From Anaerolineae bacterium (GTDB taxonomy: Bacteria; Chloroflexota; Anaerolineae; Promineifilales; Promineifilaceae), in NCBI GenBank assembly GCA_023954475.1, contig JAMLHW010000010.1, positions 1-64,000 of the forward strand: 64,000 nucleotides of DNA, read 5' to 3'. Positions 18,481 to 27,297 of the stretch are shown one piece after another (within the stretch, counting starts at the first letter, position 1; each line of letters begins with the position of its first letter). Below the pieces are notes generated by a model that was not told where the DNA came from, did not search any database, and saw only the letters and a list, made by a program, of their open reading frames with translations. A program made the translations under genes and the position numbers.

Positions 18481-18969
18481 TCATGCCGGTTGAACCGGCA
18501 CACGTGCACGCGCCTTTTCATGGTCGCGCATCTGTATCATTGGAATCCCGATGCCATAAGTCAGAAAATCCTTCTCGGGTGTGACTTCGATCAGGCAGGT
18601 CGTGGCCATCAGGCGATCGTTGTGATCGACGTAGTTGAAGACCTTTTTGCTGACCACCGGCGGCAATTCGTCCTTCTCATACACTTTCGCCAGGCCGGAA
18701 AATGTAATCGTCGCCGCTGGAATCTTGACCCAGGGCACAAACGGTATCCGCTTGACAATCGGAATCGTGATCGAGACGTGCGGATTCGCCTGGACGTGTC
18801 GGGTCTTCCATGCGTCTCGGTTGGTGCCAATGTAGATCTTGTGGTCGTGTGCCGCGTAGATAATACCGACGGTGCGGCACTCGTTGCGAGCCGTCACCAT
18901 GCCGAGTACGGCAAACCGCTCTTTGGTAACGGCGTCCCAAACTTCACGTGAGTTCAGTTGGTTTGTCAT
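18481..18969 (-). CDS. PNPOx-like flavin-binding split-barrel protein
   Basis: The 162-residue protein has the order of strands of the pyridoxamine-phosphate-oxidase-like fold: FAVLGMVTARNECRTVGIIYAAHDHKIYIGTNRDAWKTRHVQANPHVSITIP, where TNRDAWK and N/H-containing turns would hold FMN or F420 phosphate. Family members are oxidases, reductases and haem-handling proteins; the true reaction is not evident. A GGAGGAG ribosome site sets the start at 18969. The second copy of the TAACACC repeat lies 41 bp upstream. It stands alone between two differently oriented transcription units. Confidence 0.78.
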   Translation of the reverse strand: MTNQLNSREVWDAVTKERFAVLGMVTARNECRTVGIIYAAHDHKIYIGTNRDAWKTRHVQANPHVSITIPIVKRIPFVPWVKIPAATITFSGLAKVYEKDELPPVVSKKVFNYVDHNDRLMATTCLIEVTPEKDFLTYGIGIPMIQMRDHEKARARVPVQPA

Positions 18970-19009
18970 GGCCGGGGTCTCCTCCTCACCAGGTGATGAT
19001 TTTACTTGT

Positions 19010-19066
19010 CTGACTACAGCGTAATTGATCGGTGGTGTTACTGTCATACCCCGAAGGTGTTATTCG
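19010..19066 (-). repeat. Upstream repeat with paired TAACACC boxes, copy 2
   Basis: This is the second copy of the element at 15170-15226, with the two TAACACC direct repeats at 19056-19062 and 19034-19040 (minus-strand reading), again 22 bp apart. It ends 41 bp before the start of the PNPOx-like gene. Confidence 0.65.
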
Positions 19067-19097
19067 ATTTCAATAGGACAGGGATAATGCCGAATGG

Positions 19098-21863
19098 TCA
19101 GACGGCAGGCAGCAAGCCCAATTCGTTGGCGACCGCTACTGCCTGAGTGCGGCTGTGGACACCCAGCTTGCCGTAGATGTTGCGGGTGTGAACCTTGACT
19201 GTATTGAGTGTGAGGTAGAGTCGCTCCCCGATCTCGCGGTTGGTCAGCCCAACAGCAATTAGCTGAAGCACCTCCAGCTCGCGCTCACTCAGAGGCTCGA
19301 TCAGGTCCGGCTTCGGCCGATCGTTGCCCGTCTGCGGTGTGGTCGAAGGTAGTGCGCCTTGTTCAGCGCCCGAAAACGCCGCCAGAAGCCGGCTCGAATA
19401 AGCCGACGTGATACCGCGCGACTGCGCCAGTCGCAGCAGATCTGCCACCAGCGACCCCTCGTCGACAAACATGCAGACAAAACCGCACGGCTCTGCAACC
19501 GTCAAAGCACGCTCCAACGCCGCCAACGCCTGCTCGCGCCCGCCCGCTGCGTGGTGAGTCAGCGACTGGAGCAACGCGATTTCGACGCTGCTGGCAATTC
19601 GGCCGGATGATTTCGCCTCCTGCCACAGCCACTCCAACAAGGTTGAAGCGCTCGACGTGTCTCTCTGCGCCAATAGAATACGCGCCAGCATGATGTGATC
19701 CCGCAGCCGGAAAAAGGTCAATTGTGGGGGCGGATTGTTGCTGTCGCCCGGGTGCAGGCTCAATTCCGCCGCCCACGCCGCAGCCTCATCTACCTTCCCC
19801 TCATCGAGCCACAGCCGCGCTTGCCACATCTCCATCGCGCCGACAATCCAGGGGGGCATGTCTGTTGTCAGCGCTTGGTGGATGGTCTTGCGGATCGTGG
19901 CGGCTGCGTCGGTCAGACGTCCGGCGGAGTAGAGGACGCGCACCTGACACAGCCGGCTCCAGCCGATCATAGCCAGGTCTAATCCACGCTCGGTCAACTC
20001 GATGGCGTGTTCCACCTGTTCCAGGGCGCGTTCCAGTTCGTTGCGCTCGGCCAATACTTCGGCCCAAATCGCCAGGCACCAACCCGCCGCCGGCATCCGG
20101 CTCAACCCGCGCGATTGCGTGAACCGCAATTGCCGTCTGCATATCTCGATGGTCTCTTCCAAGCGGCCCTGCGCCCGCAGCGTTATTGCCAGTTTCAGGT
20201 TAGCAATCAAAATGAAATAGGTGTCGTCAGCCGCCGCACACGCTTTGGCGGCGGCCAGTCGGGCGTCGTAGGCCGCCTGCATATCCCCGATGAAGCCGTG
20301 GGCGTCGCCCAGGGTGATCGCCGCGCTGCTGCGCCACGTCAGGTCATCTTCCGGCAGTAGTGCCAGTGCATCGGTGGCGTGCCGGATAATGGCAGGTACA
20401 TCACCGCGAAAGGACGCCATGAACGCACGCACGGTAGCAACTCGACCCAGCAGCATTTGTTGCGTGTGTGAATTGGATGGTTCGGCGTCGGGATCGTCTG
20501 CTCCGACAAGCGCGGATTCAACGGCTTGCAATGCTGCTTCGGCCGAATCCTGCTGGCCTGAAGCAAACAAATACCAGGCGTGAAACAGACCAATGTGCGG
20601 TCTGGCAAACACCATCTCAGGCGGCAGCGCGTTCATCCAACGGCGTAAGTGGCCGTGTTCGCCGCGCTGCCACAGGGAATCGGCCGATTGTACGAGTAGA
20701 TCAGCCGCCCACTCGAGTGCATCCGCCCGCAGCGCGTGTTCGATCGCCTCGTTGACGTAGCCATTTGCGGTAAACCAGTCGCTGGCTCGGCCATGCAAGA
20801 CGGGAATCACCTCGCGGCGGCTTTGACGCAACCGTCGGCGCAACAGATCGGCAAAGAGGTGATGGTATCGATACCAACGCCGTTCTTCATCAAGCGGCAC
20901 GATGAACAGATTGTCGTGGTCAAACTGTTCTAGAATCTGCTGTCCATTGATGAATCGTGCGTTTTCACTCCCAGACTGTTCCGACCTCACTGCATCGCAC
21001 AAGGAGCCATTGAACCGTTCCAGGATTGATGTTTGCAGCAGAAACTCGTGATTTTCTGGCGTCTGTTGGTCGAGGACTTCTTCGACAAGATAATCCAACA
21101 CGAAGCGATTGCTTCCGGTAAACGATGTGATGAAATCGTCGGCTTTCTCTCTGCGTTGCAGCGATATGGCCGCCAATTGCAGTCCGGCAATCCACCCTTC
21201 GGTGCGGGCTTCGAGGGCAGCGATATTTTCGGCCGATAAATCCAATCCCATGACCTGATTGAGAAATTCAGCCGCCTCAACGTTCGAAAAACGCAGGTCT
21301 GCCGCGCGCAGGTCAGTCAACTCGCCACGCACGCGTAGGCGTGCCAGAGGTAGTGTTGGATCATGTCGCGTCGCAATCGCCAGGTGCATTTGCGGTGGCT
21401 GGTGTTCTAAGAGAAAGTCAATAGCTTCGTCGATGGCAGGTGTTTCAATCACATGATAGTCATCCAGCACAAGGCAGAACGTTGTCTGCTGGTCGACCAT
21501 GTCGTTGAGCAGCAACGTCAAAATGGTATCGCTCGCCACATTTTCGGTCGATTGCAAGGCCGCTAGGGCGCCACGCCCAGTCTCAGGTGAAACTGTCTGC
21601 ACAGCGGCGACCAGATAGGTCAGGAACCGCATCAAGTCATTGTCATCAGCATCGAGCGAAAGCCACGCCAGGGCATGGGGACATTGTTCTGCCCACGCTC
21701 GAACCAGTGTCGTCTTGCCAAAGCCAGCCGGGGCGCAGACGAGGGCTAACTTGTGACCCGATGCGAGGCTTTGATTGAGGTTTTGGATGAGGTGGGGACG
21801 TGCAACGCGATTCGGCCGAACCGGCGGAGCGAACAGCTTTGTGCGCAGGAGTGTCTCTGCCAT
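19098..21863 (-). CDS. MalT-like LuxR-family ATP-dependent transcriptional regulator 1
   Basis: The 921-residue protein is of the LAL/MalT type. A Walker A loop APAGFGKTT lies at residues 44-52, a Walker B-like LVLDDYHVI near 135, then winged-helix and TPR-like helical repeats, and a C-terminal LuxR helix-turn-helix (LSERELEVLQLIAVGLTNREIGERLYLTLNTVKVHTRNIY). Such STAND ATPases oligomerise on an inducer plus ATP and then activate promoters. Start at 21863 (MAETLLRTKL) matches the usual N-terminus; TATAAT lies 6 bp before it, so the mRNA is probably leaderless. The inducer is unknown. The related regulator at 23908-26583 shares the layout but only moderate identity. Confidence 0.93.
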   Translation of the reverse strand: MAETLLRTKLFAPPVRPNRVARPHLIQNLNQSLASGHKLALVCAPAGFGKTTLVRAWAEQCPHALAWLSLDADDNDLMRFLTYLVAAVQTVSPETGRGALAALQSTENVASDTILTLLLNDMVDQQTTFCLVLDDYHVIETPAIDEAIDFLLEHQPPQMHLAIATRHDPTLPLARLRVRGELTDLRAADLRFSNVEAAEFLNQVMGLDLSAENIAALEARTEGWIAGLQLAAISLQRREKADDFITSFTGSNRFVLDYLVEEVLDQQTPENHEFLLQTSILERFNGSLCDAVRSEQSGSENARFINGQQILEQFDHDNLFIVPLDEERRWYRYHHLFADLLRRRLRQSRREVIPVLHGRASDWFTANGYVNEAIEHALRADALEWAADLLVQSADSLWQRGEHGHLRRWMNALPPEMVFARPHIGLFHAWYLFASGQQDSAEAALQAVESALVGADDPDAEPSNSHTQQMLLGRVATVRAFMASFRGDVPAIIRHATDALALLPEDDLTWRSSAAITLGDAHGFIGDMQAAYDARLAAAKACAAADDTYFILIANLKLAITLRAQGRLEETIEICRRQLRFTQSRGLSRMPAAGWCLAIWAEVLAERNELERALEQVEHAIELTERGLDLAMIGWSRLCQVRVLYSAGRLTDAAATIRKTIHQALTTDMPPWIVGAMEMWQARLWLDEGKVDEAAAWAAELSLHPGDSNNPPPQLTFFRLRDHIMLARILLAQRDTSSASTLLEWLWQEAKSSGRIASSVEIALLQSLTHHAAGGREQALAALERALTVAEPCGFVCMFVDEGSLVADLLRLAQSRGITSAYSSRLLAAFSGAEQGALPSTTPQTGNDRPKPDLIEPLSERELEVLQLIAVGLTNREIGERLYLTLNTVKVHTRNIYGKLGVHSRTQAVAVANELGLLPAV

Positions 21864-21869
21864 CCACCC

Positions 21870-21875
21870 ATTATA
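21870..21875 (-). promoter_or_regulatory. -10 box TATAAT, 6 bp before MalT-like regulator 1
   Basis: A perfect TATAAT on the minus strand is followed by GGGTGG and then the ATG at 21863. This spacing predicts transcription starting at or next to the ATG. The -35 region is weak, which fits an activated promoter. Confidence 0.55.
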
Positions 21876-22012
21876 TGTGAAAATGGCAGCCAATGGAACC
21901 GAATTTTGAGCAAGGGCGTAGTAAAAACCCGTTAGGGAAAAGGTGGGCAAGAAGAGCCTCTTGTGATTTTGTTACAGGTATCAAGTCCAAACGAAATCAC
22001 AAGGAGTCTCCC

Positions 22013-22135
22013 ATGGAGTTTAGCACAGAGCGTCTCAAAGAAGGTGTTGAGCAAATTGCGTCAGTAGAGCCACCACAATACGTGCGGCAGTGGCTCAAGC
22101 GTTTCAATCCAATTTATTACGGCAGTTCCTGTTGA
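22013..22135 (+). CDS. Possible 40-residue peptide, divergent from MalT-like regulator 1
   Basis: A frame of 40 codons starts at ATG 22013 with an AAGGAG ribosome site 8 bp upstream and reads MEFSTERLKEGVEQIASVEP, then QYVRQWLKRFNPIYYGSSC. The family is not recognised. It is transcribed away from the regulator at 19098-21863, and an AAGAG-C-CTCTT dyad lies between them at 21952-21962. Its end overlaps the convergent S41 gene by 19 bp. It may be a real small protein or the remnant 5' end of a lost gene. Confidence 0.4.
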   Translation: MEFSTERLKEGVEQIASVEPPQYVRQWLKRFNPIYYGSSC

Positions 22136-23538
22136 AAAACCCACTCCATAACCACATCCCGGCCGGCGGCGTAGTCAGCATAAGTCGGTTCGATTATGTG
22201 GTTGGGAGCCAAACTGCCGGCCGCAACACCATGCTTCACTACCGGTGTAAAGCAATAAGGATGTTCTGAGCAACCATTGGCCCAGTCGTGATAACCTGTT
22301 GTGTAAACAACTTGAAAATCTGAATTGGGAAGACGAAAGTCCACACCCCATTCAGACCAATATTGTGCGCGGTCTCCCATTGGTGTGCCAATGATGATTG
22401 TCTTCTCGCCGCCATAATATTTCAGCAGTGCCGTACTGCTGATAGCCGCCGAGAACGTTTGAGGCCCCACAACAACATACAAATGACCGCCATCAACCAC
22501 TTTGTCCGGCAACCATTTAGCTGTTTCCACGAACAGTGTAAAATCGCCCCCGCCATTTGCACGCAGGTCTACCACTAAGTAGCGTAAGGAACCGTCTGGC
22601 AAAGGCTTGATAGTTTCTTCAAAAAAAGCAGGGATAGATTGCGCTTCAGTGTTTTGAATACTTTGCAAGCGCACATATCCGCCGCCATCCTGTACAGGGG
22701 TCCACATGTACCGTTGCCCGATATTCTGTAAGTAGAGGGGCACCTCTTCCTCAGTTACAGACTGCAGGCCGTGCACCCACGCATCTCCTTCAGCAGGCCA
22801 GGTCGCCGCATCTAATGTGTTCCACGCCTTCGTCTCAGGAGCAGGACTGTCTGCTGGCGGCAATTGGGCAGTCAACGGAACCTCAATGCGGGTGCCGGCT
22901 TGATCGGCCACGGTTAGCGTGTAGCCAGAGGGTGACGCCGCCAGACCAGCAGCATGCATGATTTCGGCGGATTCCAGCAACTTGACGGCATGTAATTGTC
23001 GCCACGCTTCTGTGCCGCCAGTGTAGGTGTGCAGTGCGGTTAAGACAGCGTCAATGGGCTGCCCGTCTATTTCGATCACGCGTCCACCGAGCAGCTGCTC
23101 ATGCTCGGCTAAAGCGCGCACCACAAACAAGCCATCCTGGAACTGAAAATAACGCACACCCACGGAATTGAATTGAGTTCGTACCGGCCAACCACTCATG
23201 CCTGTATGCCCATTATCGGCGAGGGCAGTGGCTTTTGCGCCGAGCAGATACAGGTCGACCAGGCTCATGGTGCCTGCATTTTGCTTGCTGCTGGCAATAA
23301 GTTTTTCAAATTCGATTCTGGCGGCTTCATCAAAGCTGCGGTCGTAATCTAATACCTTTGCCAGATATTCAATATCCTGCAATCGTGCCTCGGCTTCGTT
23401 TTCAGGTTTTGGGCCACTCCGAGGCATGAAAATGGGGCTAAAGGAGGCGATCTGATTAACGAGTGACCAGTTTGCTGCCACCAAAACAACAAGGCCAATC
23501 CCAAATAAGAGTGCGATACGAGCAATCCATTTCTTCAT
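22117..23538 (-). CDS. S41-family (C-terminal-processing-like) peptidase
   Basis: The 473-residue protein begins with one membrane segment (IALLFGIGLVVLVAANW), so the rest should lie outside the membrane. A PDZ-like region is followed by the S41 core: RYLVVDLRANGGGDFTLFVE and VVVGPQTFSAAISSTALLKYYGG, where the serine in TFSAAIS is the nucleophile of this family. The typical lysine partner is not clearly visible, so activity is uncertain. Its ATG overlaps the stop of the upstream small gene by an ATGA junction, so the two are translationally coupled. The 3' end overlaps the convergent peptide gene. Confidence 0.8.
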   Translation of the reverse strand: MKKWIARIALLFGIGLVVLVAANWSLVNQIASFSPIFMPRSGPKPENEAEARLQDIEYLAKVLDYDRSFDEAARIEFEKLIASSKQNAGTMSLVDLYLLGAKATALADNGHTGMSGWPVRTQFNSVGVRYFQFQDGLFVVRALAEHEQLLGGRVIEIDGQPIDAVLTALHTYTGGTEAWRQLHAVKLLESAEIMHAAGLAASPSGYTLTVADQAGTRIEVPLTAQLPPADSPAPETKAWNTLDAATWPAEGDAWVHGLQSVTEEEVPLYLQNIGQRYMWTPVQDGGGYVRLQSIQNTEAQSIPAFFEETIKPLPDGSLRYLVVDLRANGGGDFTLFVETAKWLPDKVVDGGHLYVVVGPQTFSAAISSTALLKYYGGEKTIIIGTPMGDRAQYWSEWGVDFRLPNSDFQVVYTTGYHDWANGCSEHPYCFTPVVKHGVAAGSLAPNHIIEPTYADYAAGRDVVMEWVFQQELP

Positions 23539-23783
23539 AATGATTCAAACTCCTTATGTGTTTGTTTGCCTGCGGCGGGGCGCAGGCGAGCGACGAGCAG
23601 AATCGGGAGTCCCAGATCCCGGATGCGTGCCAACAGGCCGTGTAGGGCTGCCTGATCAGCCACGTCACCGACGAGGATTGTGTTCCCAGACTCTGTGTAG
23701 ACTCGCTGAAGGTTGTTCAGCCAGGTTGACCAGTCGCTGTCAATATGACTTTGTACCTCAATCCTGTACCGTTCTGTCACCAT
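23535..23783 (-). CDS. Small conserved protein coupled to the S41 peptidase
   Basis: The 82-residue protein reads MVTERYRIEVQSHIDSDWSTW, then LVGDVADQAALHGLLARIRDLGLPILLVARL. I recognise this pattern (substrate-like strand, then DQAALHGLLxRIRDLGLPLL) as a small hypothetical family frequent in Chloroflexota and cyanobacteria with no assigned function. It has no signal peptide or membrane segment. An AGGTG ribosome site supports the ATG at 23783 over an upstream ATG. It overlaps the peptidase start by 4 bp, implying that the two are made together. Confidence 0.75.
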   Translation of the reverse strand: MVTERYRIEVQSHIDSDWSTWLNNLQRVYTESGNTILVGDVADQAALHGLLARIRDLGLPILLVARLRPAAGKQTHKEFESL

Positions 23784-23907
23784 GCACCTCGTTGTGAGCA
23801 AGATTGATTTGTTATTGACAGGATAACAGGAGCTGAGGCGTGCTCACATCGTCTGAAATGTGTATCAAGGGGTGTAAAAACGGTGTGTAGGGGTAAAACG
23901 GGGCTTG

Positions 23908-26583
23908 CTATTCGAGGTTTACGAGGCCCAATTCATAGGCGCGGGCGGTGGCTTCGGCACGGTTGTTGATGTTTAGCTTGTTGTAGATGTTCATGACGTG
24001 GCGCTTGGCAGTGCTGGGGGCAATTACTAATTTGTCGGCAATCTGCTGGTTGGTGAGTCCGCCAGCAACAAGTTGCAGAACCTCTTGTTCGCGCGGACTA
24101 AGGAGGTCGTTTGCAGAAGGTGGGGGTGGGGGAAAGTGTGCAAGGAGTGCAGCCGTATAGTTTGGGGCTTTTTCTAGCTGGGCTAATTCTGCCAACAAGC
24201 GCTGCATCGGTTCGCCTTCGTCTAGAAAGAGACGAATATAGCCAGATGATTCGGCCGATTGTACTGCTCGTTTAAGCCAGGAGAGAGCAAGGGCTTTTTC
24301 TCCGATAACCCGATAAGTCACACTTAACAAAATAGCCGCAGGCAACCAATCACCGTAACGTCCAGTCATCTCGGTTTGTGCCGCCAGCTTCTCCAACAGA
24401 GGAACAGCTTCGTGCGGCCGGCCTAACGTGATCAATGCCCGTGCTTGTGTAACGGGATCGAGGGCAACAGTCGTTAACGTTGAATATGACTGCTCGATAA
24501 TTGCCCGCAATTCAGGGGTGGGTCCCCGACTAAACAATGTGCAACTGACCGTCGCCAGGGCGATGGCTAACTGGCGGCGTATATAAGGGGGATTCGCCAT
24601 GCGCTCCATTTCCTGTAACTGCGCCAAAACAGGTAGAATGGTCTCAGCCTGGTTCTGAGCCAAACGCAGTTCAGCTAACGCCACAAGCCCTAAGCAGCGA
24701 TCAGCCAGGTCACTGATCGCTATCAGCTTGCCTGCATCTACTAATTGGGCTTCAGCCTTGGCCAGGCGGTTCCATTGATAGTAGATTTGGCCCAGCCTGA
24801 TATGCAGCGGTGCGGCCGACACAAGCTTCTGATCGGGTTTGCCTAAAATACGGGCTAACTGCTGTTCGGTCTGCAGGCCATCGAGGAAAACAATCTGAGC
24901 TTCGTGCAACCGCGCTTGCCCAACCAACAAGAAACCCAAGCCCAGTGTGGCTTTGATAGTGGCAAATAAGCTACCACTATCTCGATTAAGGGTAATTCCT
25001 ACCTGATAATTTTGCTCGGCCCTCAAGTCTTTACACTGAATATGGCAACTATACGCCAGGCCGTTGACAGCCAGGCCGAGTGAAGCTTGATTTGCTGCAT
25101 TTGGTTCAAGCTTCTTTAGCTGCGCTTCAGCCTGCTCCAGCAGGTAGTCAGCCTGTGCAATTTGTCCCAGTTCAATAGCCAAAGTACCTCTTAAAACGAG
25201 CATATCGAGTGATGTCTCGGTGAACGATGTTGGCAGATTGGCCAGAATGGCCTTCACGTCTTGAGCACGGCCGTTTAGGAGCAGGGCCCAGGCGTAATTC
25301 AGGGTGAGCTGCAGATTTTGCTGCCACCGTTCTACTGGTAGCCGCCCAGTCCACAATAGAATCTTGCCAATTTCTCCAAGTTTCAGCCAATCTTCACTGT
25401 ATCGTGTTACCAGGCTTGCGGCGCGTTCGCTGTCTGCTGCACTCAAAGCGTGCTGCACGGCTTCCTCAGGGTAGTCGGCTTGCTCAAACCAGCGACTGGC
25501 ACGTTGATGAATCAAATTTTCCAGCCCTGGTTTTTCCCGTCGCATTTGCTGCTGTAGCAGGTCGGCAAAGAGATGATGGTAACGATACCAACGTCGCTCG
25601 TCATCCAGTGGAATGAGAAAGAGGTTGGCGCTTTCCAGTTGATCCAGAATTTGTTGTGAAGATGAGTCAGCCGTTTCGGCTATGCCCAGAACGGCGTCAC
25701 ACAAAGAGGCACAAAATCGATCCAGAACGGCTGTTTGCAACAAAAACGCTCTTGTGCCCGTTGGTCGCTGGGCCAACACCTCCTCGGCCAGGTAATCAAA
25801 AATATAGCGATGAGAGGCGGTAAAGCCGCGAATAAAGGCATCCACATCCGACCGCCCATGCAGGGATAACGACCCTTGCAGGGCAAGGGCTGCCATTTGC
25901 AGTCCGGCCACCCAACCTTCGGTGCGTTTTTCCAACGCAGTAACGGCCGTCTCCGGCAAATCCAGAGCCATTAGCTGGTTTAGGAATGCCGATGCCTCGG
26001 TGGGAGAAAAGCGTAAATCATTCTGTCGTATTTCGGTTATTTGGTGACGCGCTCGCAGGCGGACTAACGAAAAGGGTGGATCGGCACGGCTGATGAGCAG
26101 CAAATGAAAATGGGCAGGCGCATTTTCGAGGAGAAAGTTGATACCGTCATGAATAGCAGGGTTGGTGATAAGGTGATAATCATCCAATGCTAGAATGACA
26201 GCCTGTGTGGATTGAGCTAGGGTATTGACCAGATCGGTTAAAACAACCTGAATGTTGTTGGCTTGCGGAGAGTGTAACATGTCCAATGCAGCCTGGCCTA
26301 TACGGTCATCAATCTTCTGCAGCGCAGTGATGACGTAGACGAAGAAGCGACTCAACTCATTGTCGTTTTCATCGAGTGAGAACCAGGTCAACTGCCGCGC
26401 TTCTGGCAATTGGCGACGCCAATCCACAACCAACGTAGTCTTGCCAAATCCGGCTGGGGCAGCTACCAGCGTGAGACGGCCATCGAGTCCCGCATTCAGC
26501 TTGACCAACAAGCGGGTTCGGGGCACAAGACTGCGACGCGTGACAGGTATATGCAATTTCGTTTGCAGTAATGTCTCGGTCAC
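23908..26583 (-). CDS. MalT-like LuxR-family ATP-dependent transcriptional regulator 2
   Basis: This 891-residue protein has the same plan as the regulator at 19098-21863: Walker A APAGFGKTT at residues 42-50, VILALDDYHLI near 130, a helical TPR-like middle, and a C-terminal LuxR domain (LSPREQEVLQLVAGGLTNQQIADKLVIAPSTAKRHVMNIYNKL). The start is a GTG at 26583 that aligns with the usual MTETLLQTKL beginning; TATAAT lies 6 bp upstream and no ribosome site exists. It lies 124 bp downstream of the start of the small S41-coupled gene, so it may control that operon. The inducer is unknown. Confidence 0.93.
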   Translation of the reverse strand: MTETLLQTKLHIPVTRRSLVPRTRLLVKLNAGLDGRLTLVAAPAGFGKTTLVVDWRRQLPEARQLTWFSLDENDNELSRFFVYVITALQKIDDRIGQAALDMLHSPQANNIQVVLTDLVNTLAQSTQAVILALDDYHLITNPAIHDGINFLLENAPAHFHLLLISRADPPFSLVRLRARHQITEIRQNDLRFSPTEASAFLNQLMALDLPETAVTALEKRTEGWVAGLQMAALALQGSLSLHGRSDVDAFIRGFTASHRYIFDYLAEEVLAQRPTGTRAFLLQTAVLDRFCASLCDAVLGIAETADSSSQQILDQLESANLFLIPLDDERRWYRYHHLFADLLQQQMRREKPGLENLIHQRASRWFEQADYPEEAVQHALSAADSERAASLVTRYSEDWLKLGEIGKILLWTGRLPVERWQQNLQLTLNYAWALLLNGRAQDVKAILANLPTSFTETSLDMLVLRGTLAIELGQIAQADYLLEQAEAQLKKLEPNAANQASLGLAVNGLAYSCHIQCKDLRAEQNYQVGITLNRDSGSLFATIKATLGLGFLLVGQARLHEAQIVFLDGLQTEQQLARILGKPDQKLVSAAPLHIRLGQIYYQWNRLAKAEAQLVDAGKLIAISDLADRCLGLVALAELRLAQNQAETILPVLAQLQEMERMANPPYIRRQLAIALATVSCTLFSRGPTPELRAIIEQSYSTLTTVALDPVTQARALITLGRPHEAVPLLEKLAAQTEMTGRYGDWLPAAILLSVTYRVIGEKALALSWLKRAVQSAESSGYIRLFLDEGEPMQRLLAELAQLEKAPNYTAALLAHFPPPPPSANDLLSPREQEVLQLVAGGLTNQQIADKLVIAPSTAKRHVMNIYNKLNINNRAEATARAYELGLVNLE

Positions 26584-26589
26584 GGAGGT

Positions 26590-26595
26590 ATTATA
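26590..26595 (-). promoter_or_regulatory. -10 box TATAAT, 6 bp before the GTG of MalT-like regulator 2
   Basis: TATAAT-ACCTCC-GTG on the minus strand repeats the spacing seen at 21870 and at vapB, predicting a leaderless transcript with a GTG start. Confidence 0.55.
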
Positions 26596-26963
26596 GCATT
26601 ACATAGAGATGGCATTAACAAAAAACCACATGCAAGGATGAGGTGATTTCAACCTCTGATGAATAGAATGTAGCCGTATTTAGTAATGAAGTGCCACTTT
26701 TGTCCAAAGCGTCACTCAAAATGCGGCGAGAATGTTCGAAAACTACTGTTTAGGTGCTGAGGTTTGTCTGTACAGAAAAGCTCTGTTGCCATATATGACT
26801 AAAGATACTGTTTGAAAATCTGTGCTGGCTTCGCGATCGTGCCAATATCGGCCGAAATTTCTACAAAAGTGACATTCGACACTACCGCACGACGCACCTG
26901 AAACATTATACTGAATCAGGCGTGCTTCACGATACATAGCAGCCCGACGCCTTGATTACAATT

Positions 26964-26980
26964 GTCTGGTACGACCAGAC
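26964..26980. promoter_or_regulatory. Inverted repeat GTCTGGT-ACG-ACCAGAC before the NHLP-like gene
   Basis: A perfect 7-bp dyad with a 3-bp centre ends 10 bp before the AGGAG ribosome site of the peptide gene. It could be a repressor operator near the promoter, or an mRNA hairpin that limits translation. Confidence 0.5.
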
Positions 26981-27003
26981 ATATAGACAGGAGTCGTGTT
27001 GCC

Positions 27004-27204
27004 ATGTCAGAAACCGCTGTTTTAGAGGTTGTCACTAGAGCACGCAATGACGAAGCTTTCCGCAAGCTGTTGCTCACCAATCCGAAGGCCGCATTTGCCG
27101 GCTACGACTTGACAGATGCGGAGAAAGAGAAACTCCGCAATCTCAACGAGATTATGATAACTGAAGGATCGCAAGTACCAGAGAGCCCCTTCACCTTAAC
27201 TTGA
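27004..27204 (+). CDS. Os1348/NHLP-like RiPP-precursor-type peptide (orphan)
   Basis: This 66-residue protein reads MSETAVLEVVTRARNDEAFR, KLLLTNPKAAFAGYDLTDAEK and KLRNLNEIMITEG. The middle (DEAFRxLLLxNPxAAxAGYDLTxxEKxxL) is the helix-rich leader type seen in the Os1348 / Franean1_4349 group of NHLP-clan peptides, which resemble RiPP leader peptides. The tail SQVPESPFTLT is short and holds Ser/Thr but no Cys. An AGGAG site precedes the ATG at 27004. No RiPP-modifying enzyme, protease or exporter is found in this window, so it is either an orphan precursor processed elsewhere or a leader-fold protein with another job. Confidence 0.68.
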   Translation: MSETAVLEVVTRARNDEAFRKLLLTNPKAAFAGYDLTDAEKEKLRNLNEIMITEGSQVPESPFTLT

Positions 27205-27297
27205 GCCGTAGCCGTTCGGCCGATGCTGACACGCTGTTAAAATCGGCCGAAAACCGCTCTACGTGAACCGAATAGTTCATCGTTCATGCGCCTCAAT

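Larger units (their letters stand above)
26584..27003. other. Divergent intergenic region between regulator 2 and the NHLP-like peptide
   Basis: No coding frame is convincing. It holds the promoter box of regulator 2 at its left end, one palindrome copy near 26848 and an inverted repeat just before the peptide gene. Being shared by two divergent genes, it is a likely control region. Confidence 0.5.
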
